From positions 1 through 64,000 of the forward strand of contig NZ_AUDK01000022.1 in assembly GCF_000425425.1 (NCBI RefSeq): a stretch of DNA of 64,000 bases, written 5' to 3'. Origin of the DNA: Flavobacterium daejeonense DSM 17708. GTDB taxonomy: Bacteria > Bacteroidota > Bacteroidia > Flavobacteriales > Flavobacteriaceae. The first letter of the stretch is position 1. Every line of letters starts with the position of its first letter. Under the pieces are notes generated by a model. It had not been told where the DNA came from. It searched no databases and saw only the letters and a program-made list of their open reading frames with translations. A program made the translations under genes and the position numbers. Below are positions 33,772-41,115 of the stretch, piece by piece.

Positions 33772-35814
33772 TTATTCTAAGGGAATACTAACCGTAATTG
33801 TGGTTCCTTTACCAACTTCTGATTTTACATTAAAAGTTCCATTACACTCTTTAGAACGCGAAATCATATTTTGCAACCCAATTCCTTTCTTTTTAAGATT
33901 TACATTAAAACCAATTCCATCATCAGTAATGGTTAACAAAATACTATTTTCCTGTTTTTTCAAATCAACTTTAACAGTAGTTGCCTTTGCGTATTTATTA
34001 ATATTCTGCAAAGACTCCTGAATAATACGGTACAAATTAATTTTTACCGAATTGACTGCTAAATCCCATCTAATAGTAGAATCGATACTCGAAAATAATT
34101 TTACTGAAAACGTCTTCCTTTGTTCCTCAAAAAGATTATCTACAATGGCAACGAAGTTATTAATTAATTCTGATTTTTCCCTGTTCAAGTCATGTGAAAT
34201 TTCACGAATATCCTGTTCGATATTTTTCAATTCAGCCAGATAATCATTTCGCTGACTAACCGCTAAATCATCATTAAACGGATTCAAGCCTTCCAAGTTC
34301 ATTCGCACCCCAAACATCCTGCCCAAAACACCGTCGTGCAATTCCTGAGCCACACGTTTTTTTTCCTGAACCCTGTTAGCTTCAATTGTATTTTGCTGGG
34401 AAATCATCAGGTTATAAATATCCTCATTAGCTTTCTGTTGCTGTTGCTTATACAAAAGTTCTCTATTCTTCGCCTTTTGTGATTTAATGATATAGATAAA
34501 CATTCCTAAAATTGCAATCCCGGAGAAAAAATAAACCAGTCGCCTATTTTTAGCCTCTAAATCCGAATTTTCACCTTTTATCTGATCCGTTTCATATTCT
34601 ATACGGGAAAATTTCTCTCCTATTTTTCGTTCTTCTTTTTGCAAATGTTCATTAATACGGATATATTCTTTGGTGTAAGCCGAAGCATTTTTAGGATCTA
34701 ATGCCGAAATTTGATTCAAAGCTCTCATCACATCTCGCCCTACATTTGTACTTCTGGCTAAGGCTAGCGCTTCTTTAGAAAATTGCAAGGCTTTCGCAGT
34801 ATCATGTTTCGAACTATAATATTCCGACAGATGCATTTTACTAATAAACACCCCTGAAGTTAATTTCAAACTATCTCTTAATTCAAGTGATTCATAAAAT
34901 AAACCTGGAAGACCTCGCTTATCATTAAGCTTTAACTTAGCATAAGCTAAATTATCCAATAGTGAAGCATCGATAGTAGGATCTAAGTTATCTTTTTTTT
35001 TCTGTCCAATACCCTTCTCAAAATAATTTTTAGCAATACTATAGTTGTTCAAGCTAGCATACACCATCCCTAAATTCAAATAAGAAATAGCCATAGTCTG
35101 ACTTTTACCAATTATCTGCATTTGTTCAAGAGTTTTCAACGCTTTATTATGATACATTATTGAATTTTCATATTCTCCTCTACCATTATAAACCATACCA
35201 AGTATATTATAGGCATCATAATTTATCTCATTAGCAACCTCTTGATTCTTATGATCCTTAATTATCCTTAAAGCTTTAAAAATCTCTTTTTCACTAGTAA
35301 TAAAATCTCCCACTCTAAATAACAAATCTGCTTTATTTATGAGTGTTCTGGCTAACTCAAATTTATTATTTAGCCTATCATACATTTTCTCAGACTTATT
35401 ATAAAATAGAAACGAAGAATCAGAAACTGAAATCACTCTGTAGTAATCTCCTAAATATCCAAATCCTTTTGCAAGACTTAAAGTATCTCCAACTTTTTCA
35501 GAATTCTCTAAAATTAAATTTACAGTTTTCTTATACCCTTTCCAATCATTAACATTAAAGTATCTATTGGCAATTTTAAAAAGGTTTGTCCTGTTAAGAG
35601 AATCATTAGAGTTTTGAAGAACAATCTCATTTGCTTTGTAAATATATTCTAAACGTTTCTCACGTGACAGATTAAAATCATTAGCTAATGTAAAATAATA
35701 AGAAAGACTATCATTCGAAACCTTAAGATATTTATCCCCTGTTTCTTTATGGTTACAACCAAAAAAAACAAACGACAGTAAAGCCAGAAGTAATTTAAAA
35801 TCAATTGTTCTCAA
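33772..35814 (-). CDS. Tetratricopeptide sensor histidine kinase (HisKA_3 type) with lipoprotein-like N-terminus
   Basis: The 680-residue protein starts with a hydrophobic segment ending FVFFGC, which looks like a lipobox with Cys at residue 20. About 350 residues of TPR-like helical repeats follow (for example NEINYDAYNILGMVYNGRGEYENSIMYHNKAL). A membrane segment lies at about 430-448 (VYFFSGIAILGMFIYII), then a coiled coil. The HisKA_3 dimerisation helix has the phosphoacceptor His in KKRVAQELHDGVLGRMFGVR, and the HATPase domain ends the protein (NINKYAKATTV, LTITDDGIGFN, GIGLQNMISR). The start appears to be TTG at 35814, with a -7 box (TATTTTTG, minus strand, 35832-35839) 17 nt upstream. 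Its partner is the downstream response regulator. Confidence 0.9.
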   Translation of the reverse strand: MRTIDFKLLLALLSFVFFGCNHKETGDKYLKVSNDSLSYYFTLANDFNLSREKRLEYIYKANEIVLQNSNDSLNRTNLFKIANRYFNVNDWKGYKKTVNLILENSEKVGDTLSLAKGFGYLGDYYRVISVSDSSFLFYNKSEKMYDRLNNKFELARTLINKADLLFRVGDFITSEKEIFKALRIIKDHKNQEVANEINYDAYNILGMVYNGRGEYENSIMYHNKALKTLEQMQIIGKSQTMAISYLNLGMVYASLNNYSIAKNYFEKGIGQKKKDNLDPTIDASLLDNLAYAKLKLNDKRGLPGLFYESLELRDSLKLTSGVFISKMHLSEYYSSKHDTAKALQFSKEALALARSTNVGRDVMRALNQISALDPKNASAYTKEYIRINEHLQKEERKIGEKFSRIEYETDQIKGENSDLEAKNRRLVYFFSGIAILGMFIYIIKSQKAKNRELLYKQQQQKANEDIYNLMISQQNTIEANRVQEKKRVAQELHDGVLGRMFGVRMNLEGLNPFNDDLAVSQRNDYLAELKNIEQDIREISHDLNREKSELINNFVAIVDNLFEEQRKTFSVKLFSSIDSTIRWDLAVNSVKINLYRIIQESLQNINKYAKATTVKVDLKKQENSILLTITDDGIGFNVNLKKKGIGLQNMISRSKECNGTFNVKSEVGKGTTITVSIPLE

Positions 35815-35860
35815 TAGTAATTTGAATTTCTCAAAAATACTAATTTTAAATTAACAGCAT

Positions 35861-35891
35861 AAAAAAAGCTACCTAAATGGTAGCTTTTTTT
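35861..35891 (-). terminator. Bidirectional terminator after the repeat microprotein gene
   Basis: GCTACC pairs with GGTAGC around a 5-nt loop, with seven A on one side and seven T on the other. It lies 20 nt beyond the microprotein stop on the minus strand and just upstream of the histidine-kinase promoter. Confidence 0.85.
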
Positions 35892-35911
35892 ATATTCAGT
35901 ATAATAATTTT

Positions 35912-36160
35912 TTAATTATCAGTTTTAATATTTCTACTTCCTCCATCAATGTTAGCAATGTTATCAGTTTTAATATTTCTACTTCCTCCATCAATGTTAG
36001 CAATGTTATCAGTTTTAATATTTCTACTTCCTCCATCAATGTTAGAGATATTATCTGTTTTGATATTTCTACTTCCTCCATCAATTGAAGTAGAAGCTGT
36101 GAAAGAAGTTAAAACTAACATTAAAGAGAATAATCCGATTGTTACGATTGATTTTTTCAT
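35912..36160 (-). CDS. Small secreted protein built of four 15-residue repeats
   Basis: The 82-residue product has a signal peptide (about residues 1-25, MKKSIVTIGLFSLMLVLTSFTAS). The mature part is four tandem copies of IDGGSRNIKTDNIAN, the last truncated at KTDN. The repeat is polar with alternating hydrophobics, which could form a small beta-solenoid or stacked strands, or be disordered. I recognise no family. Start and stop are sound, and a strong terminator follows. It lies between the histidine-kinase operon and the LytTR regulator gene, all on the minus strand, so it may be a regulated product of one of these systems; that is inference. Confidence 0.7.
   Translation of the reverse strand: MKKSIVTIGLFSLMLVLTSFTASTSIDGGSRNIKTDNISNIDGGSRNIKTDNIANIDGGSRNIKTDNIANIDGGSRNIKTDN
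35915..36088 (-). repeat. 45-bp tandem repeat, nearly four copies
   Basis: Units at 35915-35959, 35960-36004, 36005-36049 and a partial one at 36050-36088. The first two differ at one base only, the third in the last two codons, the fourth at a few positions. The near-identity implies recent expansion or gene conversion. Units are multiples of three, so copy-number change would keep the frame. Confidence 0.9.
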
Positions 36161-36506
36161 GACTTGGGTTTTTTATGTTTTAATATTTTTTTACTTATTT
36201 ATTGAAACCGCTTTTGCGTTATTTCTTGATGTAAAATTACACAGCAAACCCTTATTTCATGAGTGTTTTCAGGCGTTTATGGTAGAATGACCCCGTTTGT
36301 GAGTGAATGAACCTCAAATCTGGGTAAACGTACTTATTTTGGAAATTCAAATGATTCCTCTTTAAAATTTCACAAAAAAGAGATCTATTTTCATTTGCAG
36401 GATACAAAAAGGAATACATACTTAAGAAGTCAATACATTACTTACCGTATTTCTAATAGGTTTTCTTGACTTTAAGTAATATTAAGTTAAAGCAGGCTGT
36501 GCTTTT
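36161..36506. other. Gene-free stretch between the repeat microprotein and LytTR genes
   Basis: I see no gene here. A TATTTTGG sequence near 36330 on the plus strand is one base short of a -7 box. A weak hairpin (AAAGCA/TGCTTT, 36489-36505) adjoins the LytTR stop. The promoter of the microprotein must lie in the right-hand 200 nt of its upstream side, but no exact TAnnTTTG is present; TAATTTTA near 36231 is the nearest. Confidence 0.4.
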
Positions 36507-37337
36507 TTAGATTTCTAAATAATTTCCGTTTGAAATTTCAGAAATAATAAGGTCAATGTTTGCCTTATATGATTTGGAGAAAGGAATTTTGGCAGCAGAA
36601 TTTTTGATATAACACACTGCATTTCCGGTATGAATTCGGGAAATCAAATTACTATTTACAATATAACTGTTGTGAATTCGAACAAAAGGGAAAGACAAAA
36701 CATTTTCAAAATGTTTCAACGTTTTAAAAGCCGTAACGGTTTCACCTGTACTTAAATGAATATCCGTTGAATTATTATCCGCCTGCAAATAACAAATATC
36801 TCTGGTATCAATATATCTATAATCTCCATAGGATTTAATACACAAAATAAGCGGCTCAGTAACTGTTGGTGTCTCATGCTCGGCTACAAAACTGGTTTTG
36901 GAGTCTTCTTCCTCTTTTAACTTTTCTGTCTCAACCACTTTTTCCAAAACTTCAGTAGCTTTTTTTAGTTTTAAGACCAACTTTACAAAATCAATCCGCG
37001 CTAAAGGTTTGAGCAAATAATCAGTAACCTGATACTGAATGGCTTCGAAAGCAAAATCCTTTTTAGAAGTAGTAATTATTATTTTCGGAATTACATTTAA
37101 ATAACGATACAATTCGTTAATCAATGCTAAGGAGAGGTTGCTTTTCTTATTTTTAGGATCAATTTCAAGAAAAACCAGTTGAGGATTGTGCTCTAAAATC
37201 AAATTCAAACCTTCTTCGTAGTTATTAGCAGAGCCGACAAAGGTAAGTTCAGAAAAACCTTCAGCTACTGCTTTGGTTTCCATGACACTTTCTGGACTGT
37301 CATCAATAATAACGTACGAATAATTCATTTGAGGCAC
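36507..37337 (-). CDS. LytTR-family response regulator with an atypical receiver
   Basis: The 276-residue protein has an N-terminal receiver-like domain (residues 5-120) and a C-terminal LytTR DNA-binding domain (about 165-270: YRYIDTRDICYLQADNNSTDIHLSTGE, FVRIHNSYIVNSNLI, IPFSKSYK). In the receiver the acidic pocket (Asp12, Asp13) and the conserved Lys of YLLKPL are present, but the phosphoacceptor position reads FLEID with Glu58 in place of Asp. The domain may therefore be permanently active or regulated without phosphorylation. A histidine kinase partner is not adjacent. The start is ATG at 37337 or 37328. No exact promoter box is seen in the 314-nt upstream spacer. Confidence 0.88.
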   Translation of the reverse strand: MPQMNYSYVIIDDSPESVMETKAVAEGFSELTFVGSANNYEEGLNLILEHNPQLVFLEIDPKNKKSNLSLALINELYRYLNVIPKIIITTSKKDFAFEAIQYQVTDYLLKPLARIDFVKLVLKLKKATEVLEKVVETEKLKEEEDSKTSFVAEHETPTVTEPLILCIKSYGDYRYIDTRDICYLQADNNSTDIHLSTGETVTAFKTLKHFENVLSFPFVRIHNSYIVNSNLISRIHTGNAVCYIKNSAAKIPFSKSYKANIDLIISEISNGNYLEI

Positions 37338-37651
37338 TTTCTAATATAATTAGATCGCACAACATTAGTTTAAAGTATAATTATATAGGTAGTTTGGGGA
37401 ACTAAATCAAAAATTGGTTTTAGCAAAAAACAACAACTTTCAACTAGCTAAAAATAAACATTTAACTTATTTTTCACATTAAATAGCCTGAGAAATCGAT
37501 AAAGTACCGATACTAGTTGATAAAGGGTAAATAAATCCGACCAAGAGCAATTCTGTTTTATTTTAATCTTCGTAATTCTACAATTATTTCATCTCAAAAA
37601 CGAAAAAAGCCCTCCAAAAAGGAGAGCTTTCATCAAAATTGTATAAAAAAA
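37338..37651. other. Gene-free spacer upstream of the LytTR gene
   Basis: The stretch is A/T-rich with no ORF. It holds the glyS terminator at 37603-37630. No sequence on the minus strand matches TAnnTTTG, so the LytTR promoter is not identified. Confidence 0.5.
37603..37630 (-). terminator. Terminator of glyS
   Basis: On the minus strand AAAGCTCTCC pairs with GGAGGGCTTT (one G-U) around a 5-nt loop and is followed by six T. It lies 22 nt beyond the glyS stop. Confidence 0.85.
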
Positions 37652-39193
37652 TTACATCTTCATTAACCAATTTTTCATCGAAACTTCATTTTCGATAATT
37701 CCTGCCAATTCAGAAATTTTAACACGATCCTGTTTCATCGTATCTCTATGACGAATAGTTACTGTTTGATCTTCAATTGTTTGATGATCTACCGTAATAC
37801 AAAACGGAGTTCCTAATGCATCCTGTCTTCTGTAACGACGTCCGACAGCATCTTTCTCATCATAAGCCACATTGAAATTCCATTTTAAATCAGCAATAAT
37901 TTGATGTGCAATTTCAGGCAAACCATCTTTTTTTACCAATGGCAAAACAGCCGCTTTTGTAGGCGCTAAAACAGCTGGTAATTTCAACACTGTTCTTGAC
38001 GAACCATCTTCTAATGTTTCTTCCTGCAAAGAAGTTGCAAAAACAGCCAGAAACATTCTGTCCAAACCTACCGAAGTTTCCACTACATAAGGAACGTAGT
38101 TTTCATTTAGTTCAGGATCAAAATATTGTAATTTTCTACCTGAATATTGTTCGTGTGCTTTTAAATCAAAATCAGTACGCGAATGAATTCCTTCTAATTC
38201 TTTAAATCCAAAAGGGAAATTAAATTCGATATCCGCAGCAGCATTAGCATAATGCGCTAATTTTTCGTGATCATGGTAACGATAGTTTTCTTTTCCAAGA
38301 CCTAAAGACAAATGCCATTTTAAACGAGTTTCTTTCCAGTGCTCATACCACTTCATTTCCTCTCCCGGACGTACAAAAAACTGCATTTCCATTTGTTCAA
38401 ACTCACGCATACGGAAAATAAATTGTCTGGCTACAATCTCATTTCTAAACGCCTTCCCTGTTTGAGCAATCCCAAAAGGGACTTTCATTCTACCAGATTT
38501 CTGAACATTTAAAAAGTTCACAAAAATACCCTGAGCGGTTTCCGGACGCAAATACAAATCCATTGCATTATCGGCAGAAGCACCTAATTTGGTTCCAAAC
38601 ATCAAATTGAACTGTTTTACTTCAGTCCAGTTTCTGGAACCTGACTCAGGACAGGCAATTTCTAATTCTTCAATTAACGCTTTTACATCAGCCAAATCCT
38701 CATTCCCTAAAGAGCGAGCCATTCTTTCCAAAATTTCTCTTTCTTTAGCTTTATATTCTTTCACGCGGGCATTTGTAGCAACAAATTCCTGCTCGTTGAA
38801 AGCATCACCAAAACGAACACGGGCTTTTTCAATTTCTTTGATTGCTTTTTGATTTAACTTTTCAGCATAATCTTCAATCAAAACATCAGCGCGGTATCTT
38901 TTTTTCGAATCTTTATTATCAATTAACGGATCATTAAAAGCATCTACGTGTCCGGAAGCTTTCCAGGTAGTTGGATGCATTAATATTGCAGCGTCAAGCC
39001 CTACAATATTTTCATTCATCTGAACCATTGCTTTCCACCAATATTCGCGGATGTTCTTTTTTAACTCCACTCCGTTTTGTGCATAATCATAAACTGCACT
39101 TAAACCATCGTAAACTTCGCTTGACGGAAAAATAAACCCGTACTCTTTTGCGTGCGAAACTACATTCTTAAATATATCTTCTTGTTTTGCCAT
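37652..39193 (-). CDS. glyS: Glycyl-tRNA synthetase, single-chain dimeric type
   Basis: The 513-residue class II enzyme charges tRNA-Gly. It is the single-polypeptide (eukaryote/archaeal-like, GlyQS-independent) form used by Bacteroidota. Features in order: GFIFPSSEVYDGLSAVYDYAQNGVELKKNI at the N-terminus; LRPETAQGIFVNF and GIAQTGKAFRNEIVARQFIFRMREFEQMEMQFF (motif 2); HSRTDFDLKAH; YVVETSVGLDRMFLAVF (motif 3); and a C-terminal anticodon-binding domain (APTKAAVLPLVKKDGLPEIA to GRRYRRQDALGTPFCITVDHQT). A -7 box (TATTTTTG at 39201-39208, minus strand) lies only 7 nt before the ATG, so the transcript is nearly leaderless. It converges with nothing and is divergent from the comF gene. Confidence 0.96.
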   Translation of the reverse strand: MAKQEDIFKNVVSHAKEYGFIFPSSEVYDGLSAVYDYAQNGVELKKNIREYWWKAMVQMNENIVGLDAAILMHPTTWKASGHVDAFNDPLIDNKDSKKRYRADVLIEDYAEKLNQKAIKEIEKARVRFGDAFNEQEFVATNARVKEYKAKEREILERMARSLGNEDLADVKALIEELEIACPESGSRNWTEVKQFNLMFGTKLGASADNAMDLYLRPETAQGIFVNFLNVQKSGRMKVPFGIAQTGKAFRNEIVARQFIFRMREFEQMEMQFFVRPGEEMKWYEHWKETRLKWHLSLGLGKENYRYHDHEKLAHYANAAADIEFNFPFGFKELEGIHSRTDFDLKAHEQYSGRKLQYFDPELNENYVPYVVETSVGLDRMFLAVFATSLQEETLEDGSSRTVLKLPAVLAPTKAAVLPLVKKDGLPEIAHQIIADLKWNFNVAYDEKDAVGRRYRRQDALGTPFCITVDHQTIEDQTVTIRHRDTMKQDRVKISELAGIIENEVSMKNWLMKM

Positions 39194-39200
39194 AGTGGTG

Positions 39201-39208
39201 CAAAAATA
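39201..39208 (-). promoter_or_regulatory. -7 promoter box of glyS placed against the start codon
   Basis: TATTTTTG on the minus strand ends 7 nt before the glyS ATG, in the context TTTTTGCACCACTATGG, close to that at rbfA (TTTTTGCACTATGG). No -33 element is evident. Confidence 0.55.
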
Positions 39209-39291
39209 TAAAAAGTGTATTTAAAAAAAAGAAAATAATTAAAGTTTGAACCCTTGATTTTTATAATTTTAGAACAAATAAAGCTTCAAAC

Positions 39292-39975
39292 ATGTTTAAC
39301 AGCATCTTAAATCTTTTTTTTCCTAAAATTTGTCCGGGTTGCGAAGCAATTCTTTTAACTAACGAAAAAGTAATTTGCAGCATTTGCCGTCATAATATCC
39401 CGCTTACCAATCATCATTTATTAAAAGAAAACGAAGCTTATCAGAAATTTTACGGAAGAATTCCGCTTGAACATGCTTCGGCATTTTTATATTTTCACAA
39501 AAAAGGAATCGTACAAAACCTTATTCATCATCTAAAATACAAAGGGCAACAGGAAATAGGAGATGTTTTAGGTCAATGGTACACCGAAGACTTAGAAACT
39601 ACCATACAGGCCTTAAGCGCCGACGAAATTATACCCGTTCCTTTGCACCCGAAAAAATTCAAAGAAAGAGGCTATAATCAGGTTACTAATTTCGGAAAAT
39701 CACTCTCGGAAAAATTACAACTAAAATACAACGACGGCATTTTATTTCGAAAAGTCTATTCGAAAACACAATCTCAAAAAAACCTTTTAGATCGTTCTCA
39801 AAATATCGAATCTATTTTTGATGTTCAGTTCACCGAAAAAGACCATAACAAACACTTTATCCTGATTGATGATGTAATCACAACCGGAGCCACACTCGAA
39901 GCCTGCAGTCGTGCTTTATTAAAAATACCCGGAACTAAAATCAGCATTATTTGTATGGCAATGGCACAATCTTAA
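39292..39975 (+). CDS. ComF-family phosphoribosyltransferase-like protein
   Basis: The 227-residue protein has an N-terminal zinc-finger-like segment (FPKICPGCEAILLTNEKVICSICRHNIP, four Cys). A PRTase domain follows, with DEIIPVPLHPKKFKERGYNQVT and the PRPP-binding loop ILIDDVITTGATLEACSRALL. ComF proteins assist DNA uptake in naturally competent species but are widespread and may act in DNA processing generally. Length matches. It is divergent from glyS, with about 98 nt between the start codons. No exact promoter box is evident. Confidence 0.9.
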   Translation: MFNSILNLFFPKICPGCEAILLTNEKVICSICRHNIPLTNHHLLKENEAYQKFYGRIPLEHASAFLYFHKKGIVQNLIHHLKYKGQQEIGDVLGQWYTEDLETTIQALSADEIIPVPLHPKKFKERGYNQVTNFGKSLSEKLQLKYNDGILFRKVYSKTQSQKNLLDRSQNIESIFDVQFTEKDHNKHFILIDDVITTGATLEACSRALLKIPGTKISIICMAMAQS

Positions 39976-40117
39976 CAAAAACAAAACATTGAAAATCAAC
40001 AAAAAAAGGGATTAAAATCCTAAAAAGCAATTGATTTTTTCTCATAAAAAATAACAAAAAAACAGATTATATCATTTATTTAACGAACAAGTATTTCCAA
40101 TTCCAAACTTAAATGTT

Positions 40118-40125
40118 TAATTTTG
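40118..40125 (+). promoter_or_regulatory. -7 promoter box of superoxide dismutase
   Basis: TAATTTTG matches TAnnTTTG and lies 35 nt before the ATG. No -33 element is found at the usual distance. Confidence 0.5.
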
Positions 40126-40160
40126 GATAAATTATTTATAAATCTTAAACAAAAAATATC

Positions 40161-40769
40161 ATGGCTTTTGAATTACCTCAATTACCTTATGCGTACAACG
40201 CACTAGAACCACATATTGATGCACGTACAATGGAAATCCACCATACAAAACATCATAATGCTTACACTACTAACCTTAACGCTGCCATTACCGGTACTGA
40301 TATGGAAGGTAAAACAATTGAAAACATATTAATCAACCTTGATATGTCTAATGCTGCTGTTCGTAATAATGGTGGAGGTTTTTACAACCACAATCTTTTC
40401 TGGACTGTAATGTCTCCAAACGGAGGCGGACAACCAACAGGAGAATTATTAGCTGCTATCGAAGCTGCTTTTGGATCTTTTGAAGAATTCAAAGCTAAAT
40501 TCAGCAAAGCAGGAGCAACACAGTTTGGTTCAGGATGGGCTTGGTTATGTGTACAAAAAGATGGAAAATTAGACGTTTGCGGAACTCCAAACCAAGACAA
40601 CCCCTTAATGCCAGGTGTTGGATGTGGTGGAACTCCAATCTTAGGAATGGACGTTTGGGAACACGCTTACTACTTAAACTACCAAAACAGAAGACCAGAT
40701 TATATCGAAGCTTTCTTCAATGTAATTAACTGGACTGAAGTAGCCAGAAGATACGCTTCAGAAAAATAG
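40161..40769 (+). CDS. Superoxide dismutase, Mn- or cambialistic type
   Basis: The 202-residue cytoplasmic enzyme dismutates superoxide. The metal ligands are His27, His77 ([12 protein letters not shown]), Asp164 and His168 ([19 protein letters not shown]). Gly72 in NNGGG and Gln145 in PNQDNPLM are the residues usually associated with manganese or cambialistic enzymes rather than strict iron types. A Cys-Gly-Gly insertion (PGVGCGGTP) lies before the second metal motif. A -7 box is 35 nt upstream and a good terminator follows, so it is a single-gene unit. Confidence 0.95.
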   Translation: MAFELPQLPYAYNALEPHIDARTMEIHHTKHHNAYTTNLNAAITGTDMEGKTIENILINLDMSNAAVRNNGGGFYNHNLFWTVMSPNGGGQPTGELLAAIEAAFGSFEEFKAKFSKAGATQFGSGWAWLCVQKDGKLDVCGTPNQDNPLMPGVGCGGTPILGMDVWEHAYYLNYQNRRPDYIEAFFNVINWTEVARRYASEK

Positions 40770-40801
40770 TATTTTTAGATAAAAGAATACAGAAAATAGA
40801 G

Positions 40802-40841
40802 AATAGACAAATGACTAAAAAGTTATTTGTCTATTTTTTTT
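40802..40841 (+). terminator. Terminator of the superoxide dismutase gene
   Basis: AATAGACAAAT (40802-40812) pairs with ATTTGTCTATT (40825-40835) around a 12-nt loop, followed by six T. It begins 33 nt after the stop. Confidence 0.85.
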
Positions 40842-40890
40842 GTTTTTATTCCAAAGTTGATTTTATCTTTTTAGAACTTTATTCTAATAA

Positions 40891-40927
40891 AAAAAGACGA
40901 GCCAAATATATATTTCGCTCGTCTTTT
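40891..40927 (-). terminator. Second hairpin in the sodA-purF spacer
   Basis: AAAAGACGAGC pairs with GCTCGTCTTTT around an A/T-rich loop. On the minus strand it is followed by seven T, so it fits a back-up terminator for purF or the candidate small RNA. Confidence 0.6.
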
Positions 40928-40958
40928 ACCCTATTTACTTTACTCAACTTTAATCCAA

Positions 40959-41031
40959 TAAAAAAGGTGGAATTGCTTCCACCTTTTTTGCCCCAAATCT
41001 ACCATAAACTTAACCTACTAATATTATGGTA
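40959..41031 (-). ncRNA. Candidate small RNA between purF and sodA
   Basis: On the minus strand a promoter (TTTG at 41066-41063, 20-nt spacer, TAAATTTG at 41042-41035) would start transcription near 41030. The transcript begins with TACCATAA, which pairs perfectly with TTATGGTA 16 nt later. After GATTTGGGGC it ends in a terminator hairpin (GGTGGAA with TTCCACC, six A/six T, to 40960). It contains no reading frame of note. Two stem-loops joined by a short single-stranded stretch is the usual build of a regulatory sRNA. Alternatively it is a processed purF 3' end. The evidence is from pattern only. Confidence 0.45.
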
Positions 41032-41034
41032 TGA

Positions 41035-41066
41035 CAAATTTATCTCAGATATAACTTAATAACAAA
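41035..41066 (-). promoter_or_regulatory. Promoter of the candidate small RNA
   Basis: TTTG (41066-41063), 20-nt spacer and TAAATTTG (41042-41035) on the minus strand match the Bacteroidota consensus. No protein gene follows. Confidence 0.5.
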
Positions 41067-41115
41067 TATTCAGGACAAACGACACAAAAAACCGATAAAT
41101 AACGTGATTTATCAA

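Larger units (their letters stand above)
40770..41115. other. sodA-purF spacer with three hairpins and a candidate small RNA
   Basis: The 346-nt spacer between the dismutase and the convergent purF gene holds three separate hairpins (40802-40841, 40891-40927, 40960-40990) and, on the minus strand, a good promoter at 41035-41066. An 82-codon plus-strand frame across it reads through the hairpins and is not credible as a gene. Confidence 0.7.

Noticed and set aside
35915..36088. CRISPR array
   Set aside because: Units are contiguous 45-bp coding repeats without spacers, and there are no cas genes anywhere in the window.
35949..36290. Plus-strand and second minus-strand repetitive frames over the 45-bp repeats
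   Set aside because: Any frame through a 45-bp repeat without stops stays open. Only the minus-strand frame at 35912-36160 has a signal peptide and a fitting terminator.
36489..36505. Terminator of the LytTR gene
   Set aside because: The hairpin has a T run only on the plus strand, while the gene is on the minus strand, and no plus-strand gene ends there.
40811..41059. Plus-strand 82-codon frame after superoxide dismutase
   Set aside because: It starts inside the dismutase terminator and reads through two more hairpins; composition is not protein-like.
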